Source: Streptomyces sp. DSM 15324
Lineage (GTDB): Bacteria; Actinomycetota; Actinomycetes; Streptomycetales; Streptomycetaceae
NCBI RefSeq assembly: GCF_001514285.1
Contig: NZ_KQ949027.1
Location: 393,956-457,955, forward strand
Direction of reading: 5' to 3'
Length of the DNA stretch: 64,000 bases
The notes beneath the pieces were generated by a model. The model made no database searches, had not been told where the DNA came from, and was given only the letters and a program-made list of their open reading frames with translations. Positions 24,701 to 32,821 of the stretch are shown here, one piece after another. The position numbers were made by a program, and so were the translations under genes. Numbering within the stretch: position 1 is the first letter of the stretch; each line of letters opens with the position of its first letter.

Positions 24701-26236
24701 TCAGCTCGCCGTGCAGCTCACGGTCGGCGCCGTCCCGCCGCCGGGCGCGCCCCCGAACCCGAAGGTCGTCGAGGCGCCCGCCGCGATCGCGCCGTTGTGG
24801 GAGGCGTTCGCCGCGGTCACGGTCGTCCCGCTCTGGGTGTACGAGGCGTTCCACATGGTCGTGACCTGCTGACCGCCGCTCCAGCTCCAGGTGACCTTCC
24901 AGGAACCGATCGCGGCCGCCCCGGTGTTGGTCACCTTCACCTCGGCGTTGAAGCCGCCGCCCCAGTCGCTGGTGACCGTGTAGGCGGCGGAGCAGGTGGC
25001 CGAGCCGCCGCCTCCCCCGCCGCCCCCGCCCCCGCCGGTGCCGGTGCCGGGGAAGCCGGGTGCCTTGACGCTCGCCAGGTAGGCGTCCTTCACCGTGTCC
25101 ACGGTCTGCCAGTCGTCCTTGAGGATCCCGCCCGTGTCACCGGAGTTGGGGTTCCAGGACCAGAACGTCCAGTGGAAGGAGTCGGCGCCGTTCGTCGACG
25201 TCGGCCGCAGATAGCTCACCAGCGCCGCCAGCCACCGCTGGTCCACGGTCGCCTGGAGCGTGGTGCCGAACTCCCCCACCCACACGGGCGCGATGTTCTG
25301 CTTGAAGAGGTAACCCCAGTACTTGTCCCAGATCCCCGGCATGTTGGCGGGGAACGTCGGATCGCTGAACCAGCTCTGCTGGGCCACGCTGGTGGCGTAG
25401 TCGTGGGCCGAGTAGACGACCCGGTTCGCCACGCTCAGCTGCACGGGGTACTGCGCGACCCCCATCAGGTTGCCGCCCCACCAGCCCGAGACGCCGTTGA
25501 AGGTCTGGACGCCCTCGACGAAGATCAGCAGGTTGGGGTTGACGGACAGGACGGCGTTGCCCGCGCGCTGGGCGGCCAGCCGCCAGTCCGTCGCGGTGTC
25601 GCCGCAGCCCCAGCAGGCCGGGTCGTGGGGCTCGTTGTGCAGGTCGATGCCGACGACCGTGGACTGGCCCGCGTAACGGGCCGCCAGCGCCTTGAGGTTG
25701 GCGATCCACGTCGACTCGGGGACGGCCGCGGTGTACCAGAGGGCCGACTGGCCGCCGGAGTCCGGGCGGTGCCGGTCGAGGATCACCTTGAGGCCGTCCT
25801 GACCGGCGTACGAGACGATCTTGTCGAGGACTCCCAGGGAGCCCAGCCCCTGGAGGCCAGCGTTCTTGCCGCTGCTGAAGTCGATGCCGGTGGGCACGGT
25901 CGAGCTCTTGAAGATGTCGTCGCTGTACGGGATCCGGATCGTGTTGTAGCCCAGCGACTTCATCTGGTCGATCATGCTCTTGTAGTCACGGGACCACAGG
26001 CCGTGGACGACGTAGTTGCCGGTCTCGAAGCCGAACCAGTTGATCCCGGCGATCCGGACCGGCTGCCCGGCCGCGTCGAGGATCTGCCGGCCGCTGGTGT
26101 GCCAGTACCCGGCACCGGCGTCGGCCGCCGCGGCGGTGGCCGCCGGGGCCGCTTGGGCGGACTGGACGCCCGCCGCCAGGGGGAGCAGCAGGGCCGCGGC
26201 GGCGGCGCACAGCGCTCTGCGGAGGTTGCGGAACAT
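24701..26236 (-). CDS. Secreted GH5 cellulase with CBM2
   Basis: A 511-aa endo-beta-1,4-glucanase from ATG 26236 (AGGAAG upstream). A signal peptide (FRNLRRALCAAAAALLLPLA ... AQA) leads to a GH5 catalytic domain: acid/base Glu in GIDLHNEPHDP (about E202) and nucleophile Glu in VWVGEFGTTLQ (about E322), with the His of VVYSAHDY between them. A poly-Gly linker joins a C-terminal CBM2 of about 100 residues (YTVTSDWGGGFNAEVKVTNT) with a Cys near each end. It hydrolyses cellulose outside the cell. An exact CebR operator lies 42 bp upstream, so induction by cello-oligosaccharides is expected. Confidence 0.95.
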   Translation of the reverse strand: MFRNLRRALCAAAAALLLPLAAGVQSAQAAPAATAAAADAGAGYWHTSGRQILDAAGQPVRIAGINWFGFETGNYVVHGLWSRDYKSMIDQMKSLGYNTIRIPYSDDIFKSSTVPTGIDFSSGKNAGLQGLGSLGVLDKIVSYAGQDGLKVILDRHRPDSGGQSALWYTAAVPESTWIANLKALAARYAGQSTVVGIDLHNEPHDPACWGCGDTATDWRLAAQRAGNAVLSVNPNLLIFVEGVQTFNGVSGWWGGNLMGVAQYPVQLSVANRVVYSAHDYATSVAQQSWFSDPTFPANMPGIWDKYWGYLFKQNIAPVWVGEFGTTLQATVDQRWLAALVSYLRPTSTNGADSFHWTFWSWNPNSGDTGGILKDDWQTVDTVKDAYLASVKAPGFPGTGTGGGGGGGGGGGSATCSAAYTVTSDWGGGFNAEVKVTNTGAAAIGSWKVTWSWSGGQQVTTMWNASYTQSGTTVTAANASHNGAIAAGASTTFGFGGAPGGGTAPTVSCTAS

Positions 26237-26277
26237 GGCGTTGCTTCCTCTCGGGGCGGCGCGGGCCCGGAACTGCA

Positions 26278-26291
26278 TGGGAGCGCTCCCA
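26278..26291. promoter_or_regulatory. CebR operator
   Basis: TGGGAGCGCTCCCA is the exact 14-bp palindrome known for CebR/CelR repressors, which release on cellobiose or cellotriose. It is placed directly upstream of the GH5 cellulase gene. Confidence 0.9.
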
Positions 26292-26388
26292 TACCCGCGC
26301 ACCCTCCAGGAAACTGACGCTGCATGTGCGCGTCAAGAAGCGCGGCGGTACCTGGTGCGGGTGCCGCCGCGCCGCCTCGGACGACGGG

Positions 26389-26946
26389 TCAGGGATTGTC
26401 GGGATCCTCGATGAGATTGAGCAGCGCGACGATGTCGTCGATCTCCCCGTCCCCGGTGACGGTCACGCCGACCTTCAGGAAGCTGATCGGGTGCGGGGGG
26501 ACGATCGGATGGGGAGGCACGAAGAGGCCGATCTCGCGGAAGACCGGGGAGGCGATCAGCGGTGTGACGGGACCCGGTGGGAAGGCGAGTTCGTCGCTGT
26601 CCGCGCCGACGAACAGATACCGGCCGCCGGTCGTCTGCCCCACGCCGGTCGTGGGGCCCAGGGCGCTGATGATCCGGGCCGTGCCCCCGCCGCCCGTGTT
26701 CGTCCGGGTGACGACGGTGACGGAGAGGCTTCCGGTGATGTCGATCTTCTCCTCGGCGCCCTGGATCTGGCCGCTCAGCGCCAGCGTGGCGGTCCGCGCG
26801 TGCACGGCCGGGAAGGCGACGGCGGCGGCCCCGGCCGGCTGTGCACCGGCGAGGGTCACCGGCCCCGTCAGGGCCAGGGCGGCCACGAGCAGACAGAGGC
26901 GACGAGCGACGCGTCTTCTCACGTCACGTACAGCAGGACCGCGCAT
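26389..26946 (-). CDS. Secreted protein of unknown family
   Basis: A 185-aa protein starting at ATG 26946, five bases after GGGAG; a TTG at 26958 is less likely. A long basic region and hydrophobic stretch (LCLLVAALALTGPVTLA ... AGAAA) form a signal peptide. The mature part is beta-rich: TATLALSGQIQGAEEKIDIT, SVTVVTRTNTGGGGTARI, FLKVGVTVTGDGEIDDIVAL. It has no cysteines after the signal region and I recognise no domain. It lies between the cellulase and the next secreted protein on the same strand; a functional link is not shown. Confidence 0.7.
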   Translation of the reverse strand: MRGPAVRDVRRRVARRLCLLVAALALTGPVTLAGAQPAGAAAVAFPAVHARTATLALSGQIQGAEEKIDITGSLSVTVVTRTNTGGGGTARIISALGPTTGVGQTTGGRYLFVGADSDELAFPPGPVTPLIASPVFREIGLFVPPHPIVPPHPISFLKVGVTVTGDGEIDDIVALLNLIEDPDNP

Positions 26947-27084
26947 CAGGTCTCCCAAAGGTGAGGGCGGGACCGCGTTCCGAGTCCGCCCCCGTCCCGC
27001 GGGACACCCCAGCCTGACCGGCGGGCCGCACCCGTGTCGCGCGGTGCGGCGCGAACGGGTGACGCCGCCGCACCGCGAGGGGGA

Positions 27085-28107
27085 TCAGCCGCGGCGCAGC
27101 AGCCGCCGGAAGCCGAAGAAGGCGGCGACGACGGCGGCCACGGCGAGGGCGCCGAACGTGACGTTCCCGGTGGCCGCCGAGGAACCGGAGGAGTCGGACG
27201 CGGAGTCCGAACCGTCCTTGCCCGAAGGAGACTTGGCGGACGAGCCGCTGTCGGGGGCGTCCTCCGCGACCACCGAGCTCCCGGTGCCCTCGCTGCCGTA
27301 CATCAGCTTGGTGCCGTCGGCCGAGTAGCTGAGGGACTCCCCCTGCCGCTGCAACGGCACGTCGAGCCGGCCCTTGCGCTTGAGGTCGCCGCCGTTCCAG
27401 TCGTAGCGGATGCCGCCGAAGTAGCCGCGTACGGCGAGCTGGGAGCCGTCCGGGGAGAAGGCGGCGTCGGTGGCCCACAGGTCGACGGTGGCGATCGGCT
27501 TGAAGACGTTCTTGCCTCGGGTGGAGAGGGTCGCCGGGCCCTCGAAGAGGTGTCCGCCGTCCTCGTTCTTGTCGATGATGTAGACCCGGCCGGTCTTGGG
27601 GTGCACGACCAGCGACTCGGCGTCGCGGGCCCCGTCCGCGTACGTCACGACGTACTGCGTGGCGCGGACGGTGGCGTCGGCGAGGGTCTTGGGCTCGGGC
27701 AGTTCGTAGATCCAGACGTACGGCCAGTTGCCGCCGAGGTTGTCGCCGATGTCGCCGACGTAGATCTTGTTGTCGGGGCCGATCGAGATGGCCTCGACGT
27801 CACGGGGCCGGCCGATGCCGGTGAGGGTGAGGCGGGCGACGGTCTTCCCTGTGGCGCTGTCGACGGCGTAGAGGTAGGGGCCGTCGTCGCTGTCGTTGTG
27901 CGTCCAGTAGATGCCGGGGTGCTGGTGGGAGGCGGCGAGGCCGCTGGACTCGGTGATGCGCGGATCCTCGATGGTGAACCCCTGGTCCCCCTTGTCCCCG
28001 GTGTCGTCCCGGTCCGCCCCGGCGGCGGAGGCGGGCACGGCGAAGGCGCCCACGAGGAGGGTGGCGGCGAGAAGGGCCCCGGCTCGGGCGGCGAAGGGTC
28101 GGCGCAT
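27085..28107 (-). CDS. Surface-anchored beta-propeller-like protein
   Basis: A 340-aa protein with an N-terminal signal peptide (ARAGALLAATLLVGAFAVPA), a propeller-like region, a Ser/Asp/Gly-rich spacer and a C-terminal transmembrane helix (FGALAVAAVVAAFFGF) followed by RRLLRRG. The repeats contain YLYAVDSATGKTVARLTLTG, KIYVGDIGDNLGGNWPYVWI, RVYIIDKNEDGG and AAFSPDGSQLAVRGYFGGI, as in SMP-30/NHL/WD-like surface propellers. The C-terminal helix plus basic end would hold the domain outside the membrane. No enzymatic motif is evident. It is divergent from the SGNH hydrolase gene. Confidence 0.78.
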   Translation of the reverse strand: MRRPFAARAGALLAATLLVGAFAVPASAAGADRDDTGDKGDQGFTIEDPRITESSGLAASHQHPGIYWTHNDSDDGPYLYAVDSATGKTVARLTLTGIGRPRDVEAISIGPDNKIYVGDIGDNLGGNWPYVWIYELPEPKTLADATVRATQYVVTYADGARDAESLVVHPKTGRVYIIDKNEDGGHLFEGPATLSTRGKNVFKPIATVDLWATDAAFSPDGSQLAVRGYFGGIRYDWNGGDLKRKGRLDVPLQRQGESLSYSADGTKLMYGSEGTGSSVVAEDAPDSGSSAKSPSGKDGSDSASDSSGSSAATGNVTFGALAVAAVVAAFFGFRRLLRRG

Positions 28108-28196
28108 GCCCTCAAGCGTGCCATCCCGCCCGGGCGTTCCCGCGTCGTGGCCGGTCTCACACGCCAGGGGCCGCCTTGATCCCGCATCATGAGCGG

Positions 28197-28871
28197 ATGC
28201 TCAGGTTGATGCCCGTAGGTGACTCGATGACCATCGGAAGCGCGGGCGACCACACGTGGCGCTACCGCATGTGGCGGCATCTGTGCGCCACGTACGGCGG
28301 CCCGTTCACCCTGGTGGGCCCGCGCGAGACGCTCTACGACAAGGCGGCGGACGCCCCGGCCTCGTACGCGTACGCCGACCCCGATTTCCCGCGCGCCCAT
28401 CTGGCCGGCTGGGGCGAGGGCTGGCTGCACATGGCACCCCTGATCGCCGACGCGGTCCGCACCGCGCGGGCGGACGTCCTCCTCGTCTCCCTCGGCCTGA
28501 TCGACCTCGGCTTCTACACGAACGCGGAGCAGACGGCGGACAACGCCCGCGCGTTCGTGGCCGAGGCCCGCTCGGCCAACCCGCGGATCCGTATGGTCTG
28601 GCTGCCGGTGATACACAACGTCCGCGCCGCCGACGACCCCGGCTTCGCGGCCCAGGTAGCCCTCTTCAACGAGCTGCTGGCGAAGACCGCGGCGGACGTG
28701 GACGAGCCGGCCTCGCCCGTCCTGCTGGCGTCGGTCCCCCGGGACTGGGACCTGCACACCGACACCTACGACGGCACCCACCCGAGCGCCCGCGGTGAGC
28801 ACCGCCTGGCGGCGGCCTTCGCGGACGCGATGCACCAGGGGTGGGGGCTGGGCGGGGAGTACGAGGGCTGA
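28197..28871 (+). CDS. SGNH/GDSL-family esterase-like hydrolase
   Basis: A 224-aa protein without a signal peptide. Block I is LMPVGDSMTIGSAGDHTWRY (nucleophile Ser in G-D-S); the Gly block is probably in VLLVSLGLIDLGFYTNAEQT. Block V is TYDGTHPSARGEHRLAAAFA with the catalytic D-x-x-H. In block III the G-x-N-D appears as G-L-I-D, a departure from the consensus oxyanion Asn. Such proteins hydrolyse acyl or acetyl esters. ATG 28197 is chosen; ATG 28209 also fits. It is convergent with the aldo/keto reductase. Confidence 0.8.
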   Translation: MLRLMPVGDSMTIGSAGDHTWRYRMWRHLCATYGGPFTLVGPRETLYDKAADAPASYAYADPDFPRAHLAGWGEGWLHMAPLIADAVRTARADVLLVSLGLIDLGFYTNAEQTADNARAFVAEARSANPRIRMVWLPVIHNVRAADDPGFAAQVALFNELLAKTAADVDEPASPVLLASVPRDWDLHTDTYDGTHPSARGEHRLAAAFADAMHQGWGLGGEYEG

Positions 28872-28915
28872 GCCGCGGCGGCGCGTCGGCACGTGCCCTG
28901 GTGGCCGTGCAGTGA

Positions 28916-28942
28916 CCGCCGCCCCTGCGACAGGAGCGGCGG
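28916..28942. terminator. Bidirectional hairpin terminator
   Basis: CCGCCGCCCCTG (28916-28927) pairs with CAGGAGCGGCGG (28931-28942) with one mismatch and a 3-nt loop. It lies between the convergent SGNH hydrolase and aldo/keto reductase genes. Confidence 0.75.
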
Positions 28943-28966
28943 CCTTGGGTACGGCGGCCCGGTGGA

Positions 28967-29956
28967 TCACCAGGCGAATGCCTCCGGAGAGGGACCCGGG
29001 CCGGGGAAAATCTCGTCGAGAGCCGTCAGAAGCTCCTCCGGCAGCTCCAGTTCGACCGCCCGCAGCGCGGAGTCGAGTTGCTCGGCGGTGCGCGGGCCGA
29101 CGATCGGCCCGGTCACGCCGGGCCGGGTGAGCAGCCAGGCCAGGGCGACCTCGCCGGGCTCCAGGCCGTGCTTGTCGAGCAGTTCCTCGTACGCCTGGAT
29201 CCTGGCGCGTGCGGCCGGGTCGGCGAGGACGTCGGCGGCCCGGCCGGAGCCGCGCCGCCCGCCCTCGGCCTCCTTCTTGATGACGCCGCCGAGCAGCCCG
29301 CCGTGCAGCGGCGACCAGGGGATGACGCCGAGGCCGTAGTCCTGCGCGGCCGGGATGACCTCCATCTCGGCGCGGCGCTCGAAGAGGTTGTACAGGCACT
29401 GCTCGCTGACGAGGCCGATCGTGCCGCCGCGCCGGGCGGCGGTCTCGTTGGCCTGGGCGATCTTGTACCCGGGGAAGTTGCTGGACCCCACGTAAAGGAT
29501 CTTGCCCTGCTGGACCAGGACGTCGATGGCCTGCCAGATCTCCTCGAACGGAGTGTTCCGGTCGATGTGGTGGAACTGGTAGACGTCGATGTAGTCGGTC
29601 CGGAGCCGCTTGAGCGACGCGTCCACGGCCCGCCGGATGTTCACTGCCGACAACTTGTCGTGGTTCGGCCACGCCGCGCCGTCCGCGCCCATGTTGCCGT
29701 ACACCTTGGTGGCGAGGACGACCTTGTCACGGCGCTCGCCCTGCGCGAACCAGTTGCCGATGATGCTTTCGGTACGGCCCTTGTTCTCGCCCCACCCATA
29801 CACATTCGCCGTATCCACGAAATTCAGCCCCGCGTCGAGCGCCGCGTCCATGATCGCGTGGCTGGTGGCTTCGTCCGTCTGGGGACCGAAGTTCATGGTG
29901 CCGAGGACCAGTCGGCTGACCTTGAGTCCGGTGCGTCCGAGCTGCGTGTACTCCAT
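28967..29956 (-). CDS. Aldo/keto reductase
   Basis: A 329-aa NADPH-dependent oxidoreductase from ATG 29956. The AKR tetrad is visible: Asp (about 48) in NFVDTANVYGWGENKGRT, Tyr (about 53), Lys (about 84) in LATKVYG, and His (about 129) in DVYQFHHIDRN. The C-terminal cofactor segment GPIVGPRTAEQLDSALRAVE is intact. Its gene lies 49 bp downstream of the UDP-glucose dehydrogenase on the same strand, so it may be the last gene of the polysaccharide operon. A decayed inverted copy of its C-terminus occurs at 36498-36808 on the far side of that operon. Confidence 0.92.
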   Translation of the reverse strand: MEYTQLGRTGLKVSRLVLGTMNFGPQTDEATSHAIMDAALDAGLNFVDTANVYGWGENKGRTESIIGNWFAQGERRDKVVLATKVYGNMGADGAAWPNHDKLSAVNIRRAVDASLKRLRTDYIDVYQFHHIDRNTPFEEIWQAIDVLVQQGKILYVGSSNFPGYKIAQANETAARRGGTIGLVSEQCLYNLFERRAEMEVIPAAQDYGLGVIPWSPLHGGLLGGVIKKEAEGGRRGSGRAADVLADPAARARIQAYEELLDKHGLEPGEVALAWLLTRPGVTGPIVGPRTAEQLDSALRAVELELPEELLTALDEIFPGPGPSPEAFAW

Positions 29957-30005
29957 GGGACCCCAGCCAACGCCTTCGAGTCTGCTCAAGGCAAGGTACG
30001 TGGCA

Positions 30006-31367
30006 TCAGGGTCGGCCCAGCGCGCGGTACTCCCAGCCCGCGCCGCGCCACTGGACGGGGTCCAGGGCGTGGCGCCCGTCGACGATCCGTCGCCGGGCCA
30101 CGACCGCGCCCAGCGCGTGCGGGTCGATCTCCCGGAACTCGGTCCACTCGGTGAGCAGCACCACTACGTCCGCCCCGGCGGCCGCGCCGAGCACGTCCGT
30201 GCCGTAGGTCAGGTCCGGGTAGGCGCGCCGGGCGTTCTCGGTGGCCGCCGGGTCGATGACGGTCACCTGCGCGCCGGCCTGGTGCAGGGTCCTGGCCACA
30301 TGCAGCGCGGGAGCGTCCCGGATGTCGTCGGAGTTGGGCTTGAACGCGGCGCCCAGCGCGAGGACCTTGGCGCCGGCCAGCTCTCCGCCGGCCAGTTCGC
30401 GAACCAGGTCCACCGTGCGGGCCCGACGCCGTTGGTTGATGGCGTCGACCTCGCGCAGGAAGGAGACGGCCTGGCCGACGCCCAGTTCCTCGGCGCGGTG
30501 GCTGAAGGCCCTGATGTCCTTGGGCAGGCAGCCGCCGCCGAAGCCGAGGCCCGGCTTGAGGAACCGGCCGCCGATCCGGTCGTCGTAGGCCAGCGCCTCG
30601 GCGAGGCCGGTGACGTCGGCGCCGGTCGCCTCACAGACCTCCGCCATGGCGTTGATGTAGGAGATCTTGGTGGCGAGGAAGGAGTTGGCGGCGACCTTGA
30701 CCAGTTCGGCGGTGGGCAGGTCGGTGACGACCACCGGGGTGCCCTGAGCGATCACCGGGGCGAAGGCGGCGCGCAGTTGCTGCTCGGCCCACTCCGACGC
30801 CGTACCGAAGACCAGCCGGTCGGGCCGCATGGTGTCGTCCACGGCATAGCCCTCGCGCAGGAACTCCGGGTTCCAGGCGAGTTCGACGTCCGTCCCGGCC
30901 GGTGCGGTCCGCTGAACGAGGTCCGTCAACCGGGCGGCGGTACCCACCGGGACGGTGGACTTGCCCACCACGAGGGTGCGTCGGCGCAGGTGCTGGGCGA
31001 GTTCGCCGACCGCGCTGTCGACGTAGCGCATGTCGGCCGCGTGCGAGCCCGGCTGCTGAGGCGTGCCCACGCAGATGAAGTGGACGTCGCCGAATGCGCC
31101 GGCCTCGGCGAAGTTCGTGGTGAACCGCAGCCGGCCGGTGTCGAGGGCCTTCGCGAGCAGTTCCGGGAGGCCGGGCTCGAAGAAGGGCACCTCGCCCGAG
31201 TTGAGCCGCTCGATCTTGTCCGGGTCGACGTCCACGCCGAGGACGTCGAAGCCCAGGAACGCCATGCAGATGGCGTGGGTGGCGCCGAGGTAGCCGGTGC
31301 CTATGACGGTCAGGCGGGGAGCGTGTGTCGTGGTGTCGACTCTGCGTGCGTCGTCCGAAGAGGTCAC
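30006..31367 (-). CDS. UDP-glucose 6-dehydrogenase
   Basis: A 453-aa NAD enzyme that oxidises UDP-glucose twice to UDP-glucuronate. GTG 31367 follows GGAG. Rossmann start: LTVIGTGYLGATHAICMAFL. The catalytic Cys is in LGFGGGCLPKDI (about C280). Glu and Lys of the active site lie in WNPEFLREG and KVAANSFLATKISYINAMAE. The C-terminal UDP-binding part is LGAAFKPNSDDIRDAPALHV. Because it is linked to a GT2 synthase and two beta-helix proteins, its product is likely a building block of the polymer they make. GDP-mannose dehydrogenase is a less likely alternative because of overall motif fit. Confidence 0.9.
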   Translation of the reverse strand: MTSSDDARRVDTTTHAPRLTVIGTGYLGATHAICMAFLGFDVLGVDVDPDKIERLNSGEVPFFEPGLPELLAKALDTGRLRFTTNFAEAGAFGDVHFICVGTPQQPGSHAADMRYVDSAVGELAQHLRRRTLVVGKSTVPVGTAARLTDLVQRTAPAGTDVELAWNPEFLREGYAVDDTMRPDRLVFGTASEWAEQQLRAAFAPVIAQGTPVVVTDLPTAELVKVAANSFLATKISYINAMAEVCEATGADVTGLAEALAYDDRIGGRFLKPGLGFGGGCLPKDIRAFSHRAEELGVGQAVSFLREVDAINQRRRARTVDLVRELAGGELAGAKVLALGAAFKPNSDDIRDAPALHVARTLHQAGAQVTVIDPAATENARRAYPDLTYGTDVLGAAAGADVVVLLTEWTEFREIDPHALGAVVARRRIVDGRHALDPVQWRGAGWEYRALGRP

Positions 31368-31450
31368 GGTGGCTCCAGGGGTGTGTGTCCGGGCGTGTTC
31401 GCCCGCCGCACCGGCCGATGGCGGCCTGCCGAAGCGGGAGAACGGGGAAA

Positions 31451-31540
31451 CGGGTGAAGGGGTGACGGGGTGACGGGGTGACGGGGGACAGCGGAAGGCG
31501 GGGGACAGCGGAAGGCGGGGAACGGGGTGGGCGGGGTGGG
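31451..31540. repeat. G-rich short tandem repeats between beta-helix gene and UDP-glucose dehydrogenase
   Basis: A run of GGTGACGG 8-mers (about four) is followed by two copies of GGGGACAGCGGAAGGC and then G/C-simple sequence, right after the stop of the beta-helix gene on the minus strand. It may form stable structure and reduce read-through inside the operon. Confidence 0.65.
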
Positions 31541-31541
31541 G

Positions 31542-32756
31542 TCAGGAGGTGCAGGCGATGTTGGCGAGGCCGTCGGCCGCGTCGTTCGCCTTGTTGTCGC
31601 AGGTGACTTTGTTGCCGTCGGACGTGAGATGGAAGCCGAAGCCGGGCCCGTCCACGTTCGCGGTGTTGCCCCGGAAGGTGTTGTCGGTGCCCCATCCGTC
31701 GACGATCTGGTGGGTCTGGAAGCCGTCCTGCGGTGAGTGGCTTCCGGTGTTGCCCTGCAACAGCCAGCCGTTGCCCTTCACATCGACCCAGGAGTCGTTG
31801 TTGTGGGAGCTGCTCAGCTTCGATCCGTCGAACGTGTTGTCGATGACCTTGCCGTCGCTGGTGCCCTCCTTGATGTCGACGGACTCGGCGGTGGTGTCGC
31901 TGATGTGGTTGCCCAGCACGACGTTGCGGTCGCTGGTGTCGGTCTTGCAGTGGGTCACGATGCACCAGTTGGACTTGGCGGTGCCGATGTAGATGCCCTC
32001 GCCGTACTTCTCGCGGCGCAGCCCGGTGGTGCGGACGGTGTTGTCCCGGACCATGTTGTCCGAGCTGAACGCGCGCAGGTGGATGCCCTCGTCACCGATC
32101 TGTTCGACGGTGAGGCCCTGGATGACGGTGCCCACCACACCGTCCGCCATCACGCCCTTCTGCGCGTCGCGGACCGTGAAGCCGACCAGCCGCCAGTAGC
32201 TGACGTGGTCCAGGTGGAAGGCGTAGCCGTCGTCGATGCCGCCGCCGTCGAGGACCGCCCCGGAACCGCCGCACAGGTAGATCGGCTTCGCTTCCGTACC
32301 GGAGACCTCGGCGGTGAAGTTGCCCAGGTAGGTGCCGTTGGCCAGGGAGATGGTGTCGCCGGGCCGTGCCTGGGAGAGGGCCTGTTCGAGCATGGCGGCG
32401 GTGCGCACCGTGAAGTCGGACGCGGGACAGGTGACCGCGGAGTCGGGTACCGAGCCGCTGGTGGCCTGCGAGGTCGGGGCCTTGGGGGCCCCCGACCGGG
32501 TCGGCAGGGCCGACGTGCCCGCCTCGTCCGGGGGCGCCTCCGTCGCCCAGGCCCTGGGCCCGGCGCTGTCGGCCCCGGCCTTCATCCTCGGTTCCCCTCC
32601 GCCGCCGCTCCCCGCCACCGCCACGGCGAGCGCGACCAGCGCGACCAGCAACGCGCCCGCGGCCAGCCAGACGGCCGGCTGCCGGAAGGGACCGCCTTCA
32701 GCAGGGGGCGGCGGAGCGGGCGGCGGGGTCGACGGCATGGGCGGTGTGGAAGACAT
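31542..32756 (-). CDS. Membrane-anchored right-handed beta-helix protein
   Basis: A 404-aa protein from ATG 32756 (GGAG upstream). A short proline-rich cytosolic N-terminus is followed by one transmembrane helix (about 28-50, VWLAAGALLVALVALAVAVA) and a Ser/Gly/Pro linker. The extracellular domain is a pectate-lyase-like parallel beta-helix from about residue 110: YLGNFTAEVSGTEAKPIYLC, VDIKEGTSDGKVIDNTFDGS, WGTDNTFRGNTANVDGPGFG. Cysteines (HCKTD, VTCDNKAN, NIACTS) may form disulfides. This fold hosts polysaccharide lyases and C5-epimerases, so it may cut or edit the polymer made by the GT2 synthase; no D-P-H-D epimerase motif is seen. Confidence 0.82.
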   Translation of the reverse strand: MSSTPPMPSTPPPAPPPPAEGGPFRQPAVWLAAGALLVALVALAVAVAGSGGGGEPRMKAGADSAGPRAWATEAPPDEAGTSALPTRSGAPKAPTSQATSGSVPDSAVTCPASDFTVRTAAMLEQALSQARPGDTISLANGTYLGNFTAEVSGTEAKPIYLCGGSGAVLDGGGIDDGYAFHLDHVSYWRLVGFTVRDAQKGVMADGVVGTVIQGLTVEQIGDEGIHLRAFSSDNMVRDNTVRTTGLRREKYGEGIYIGTAKSNWCIVTHCKTDTSDRNVVLGNHISDTTAESVDIKEGTSDGKVIDNTFDGSKLSSSHNNDSWVDVKGNGWLLQGNTGSHSPQDGFQTHQIVDGWGTDNTFRGNTANVDGPGFGFHLTSDGNKVTCDNKANDAADGLANIACTS

Positions 32757-32821
32757 GGGCGGGAACTCCGGTCCGTCCGGTCGGTCAGTCGATTGAGGGG
32801 GCTGGAGGCTGGGGTCGGAGG

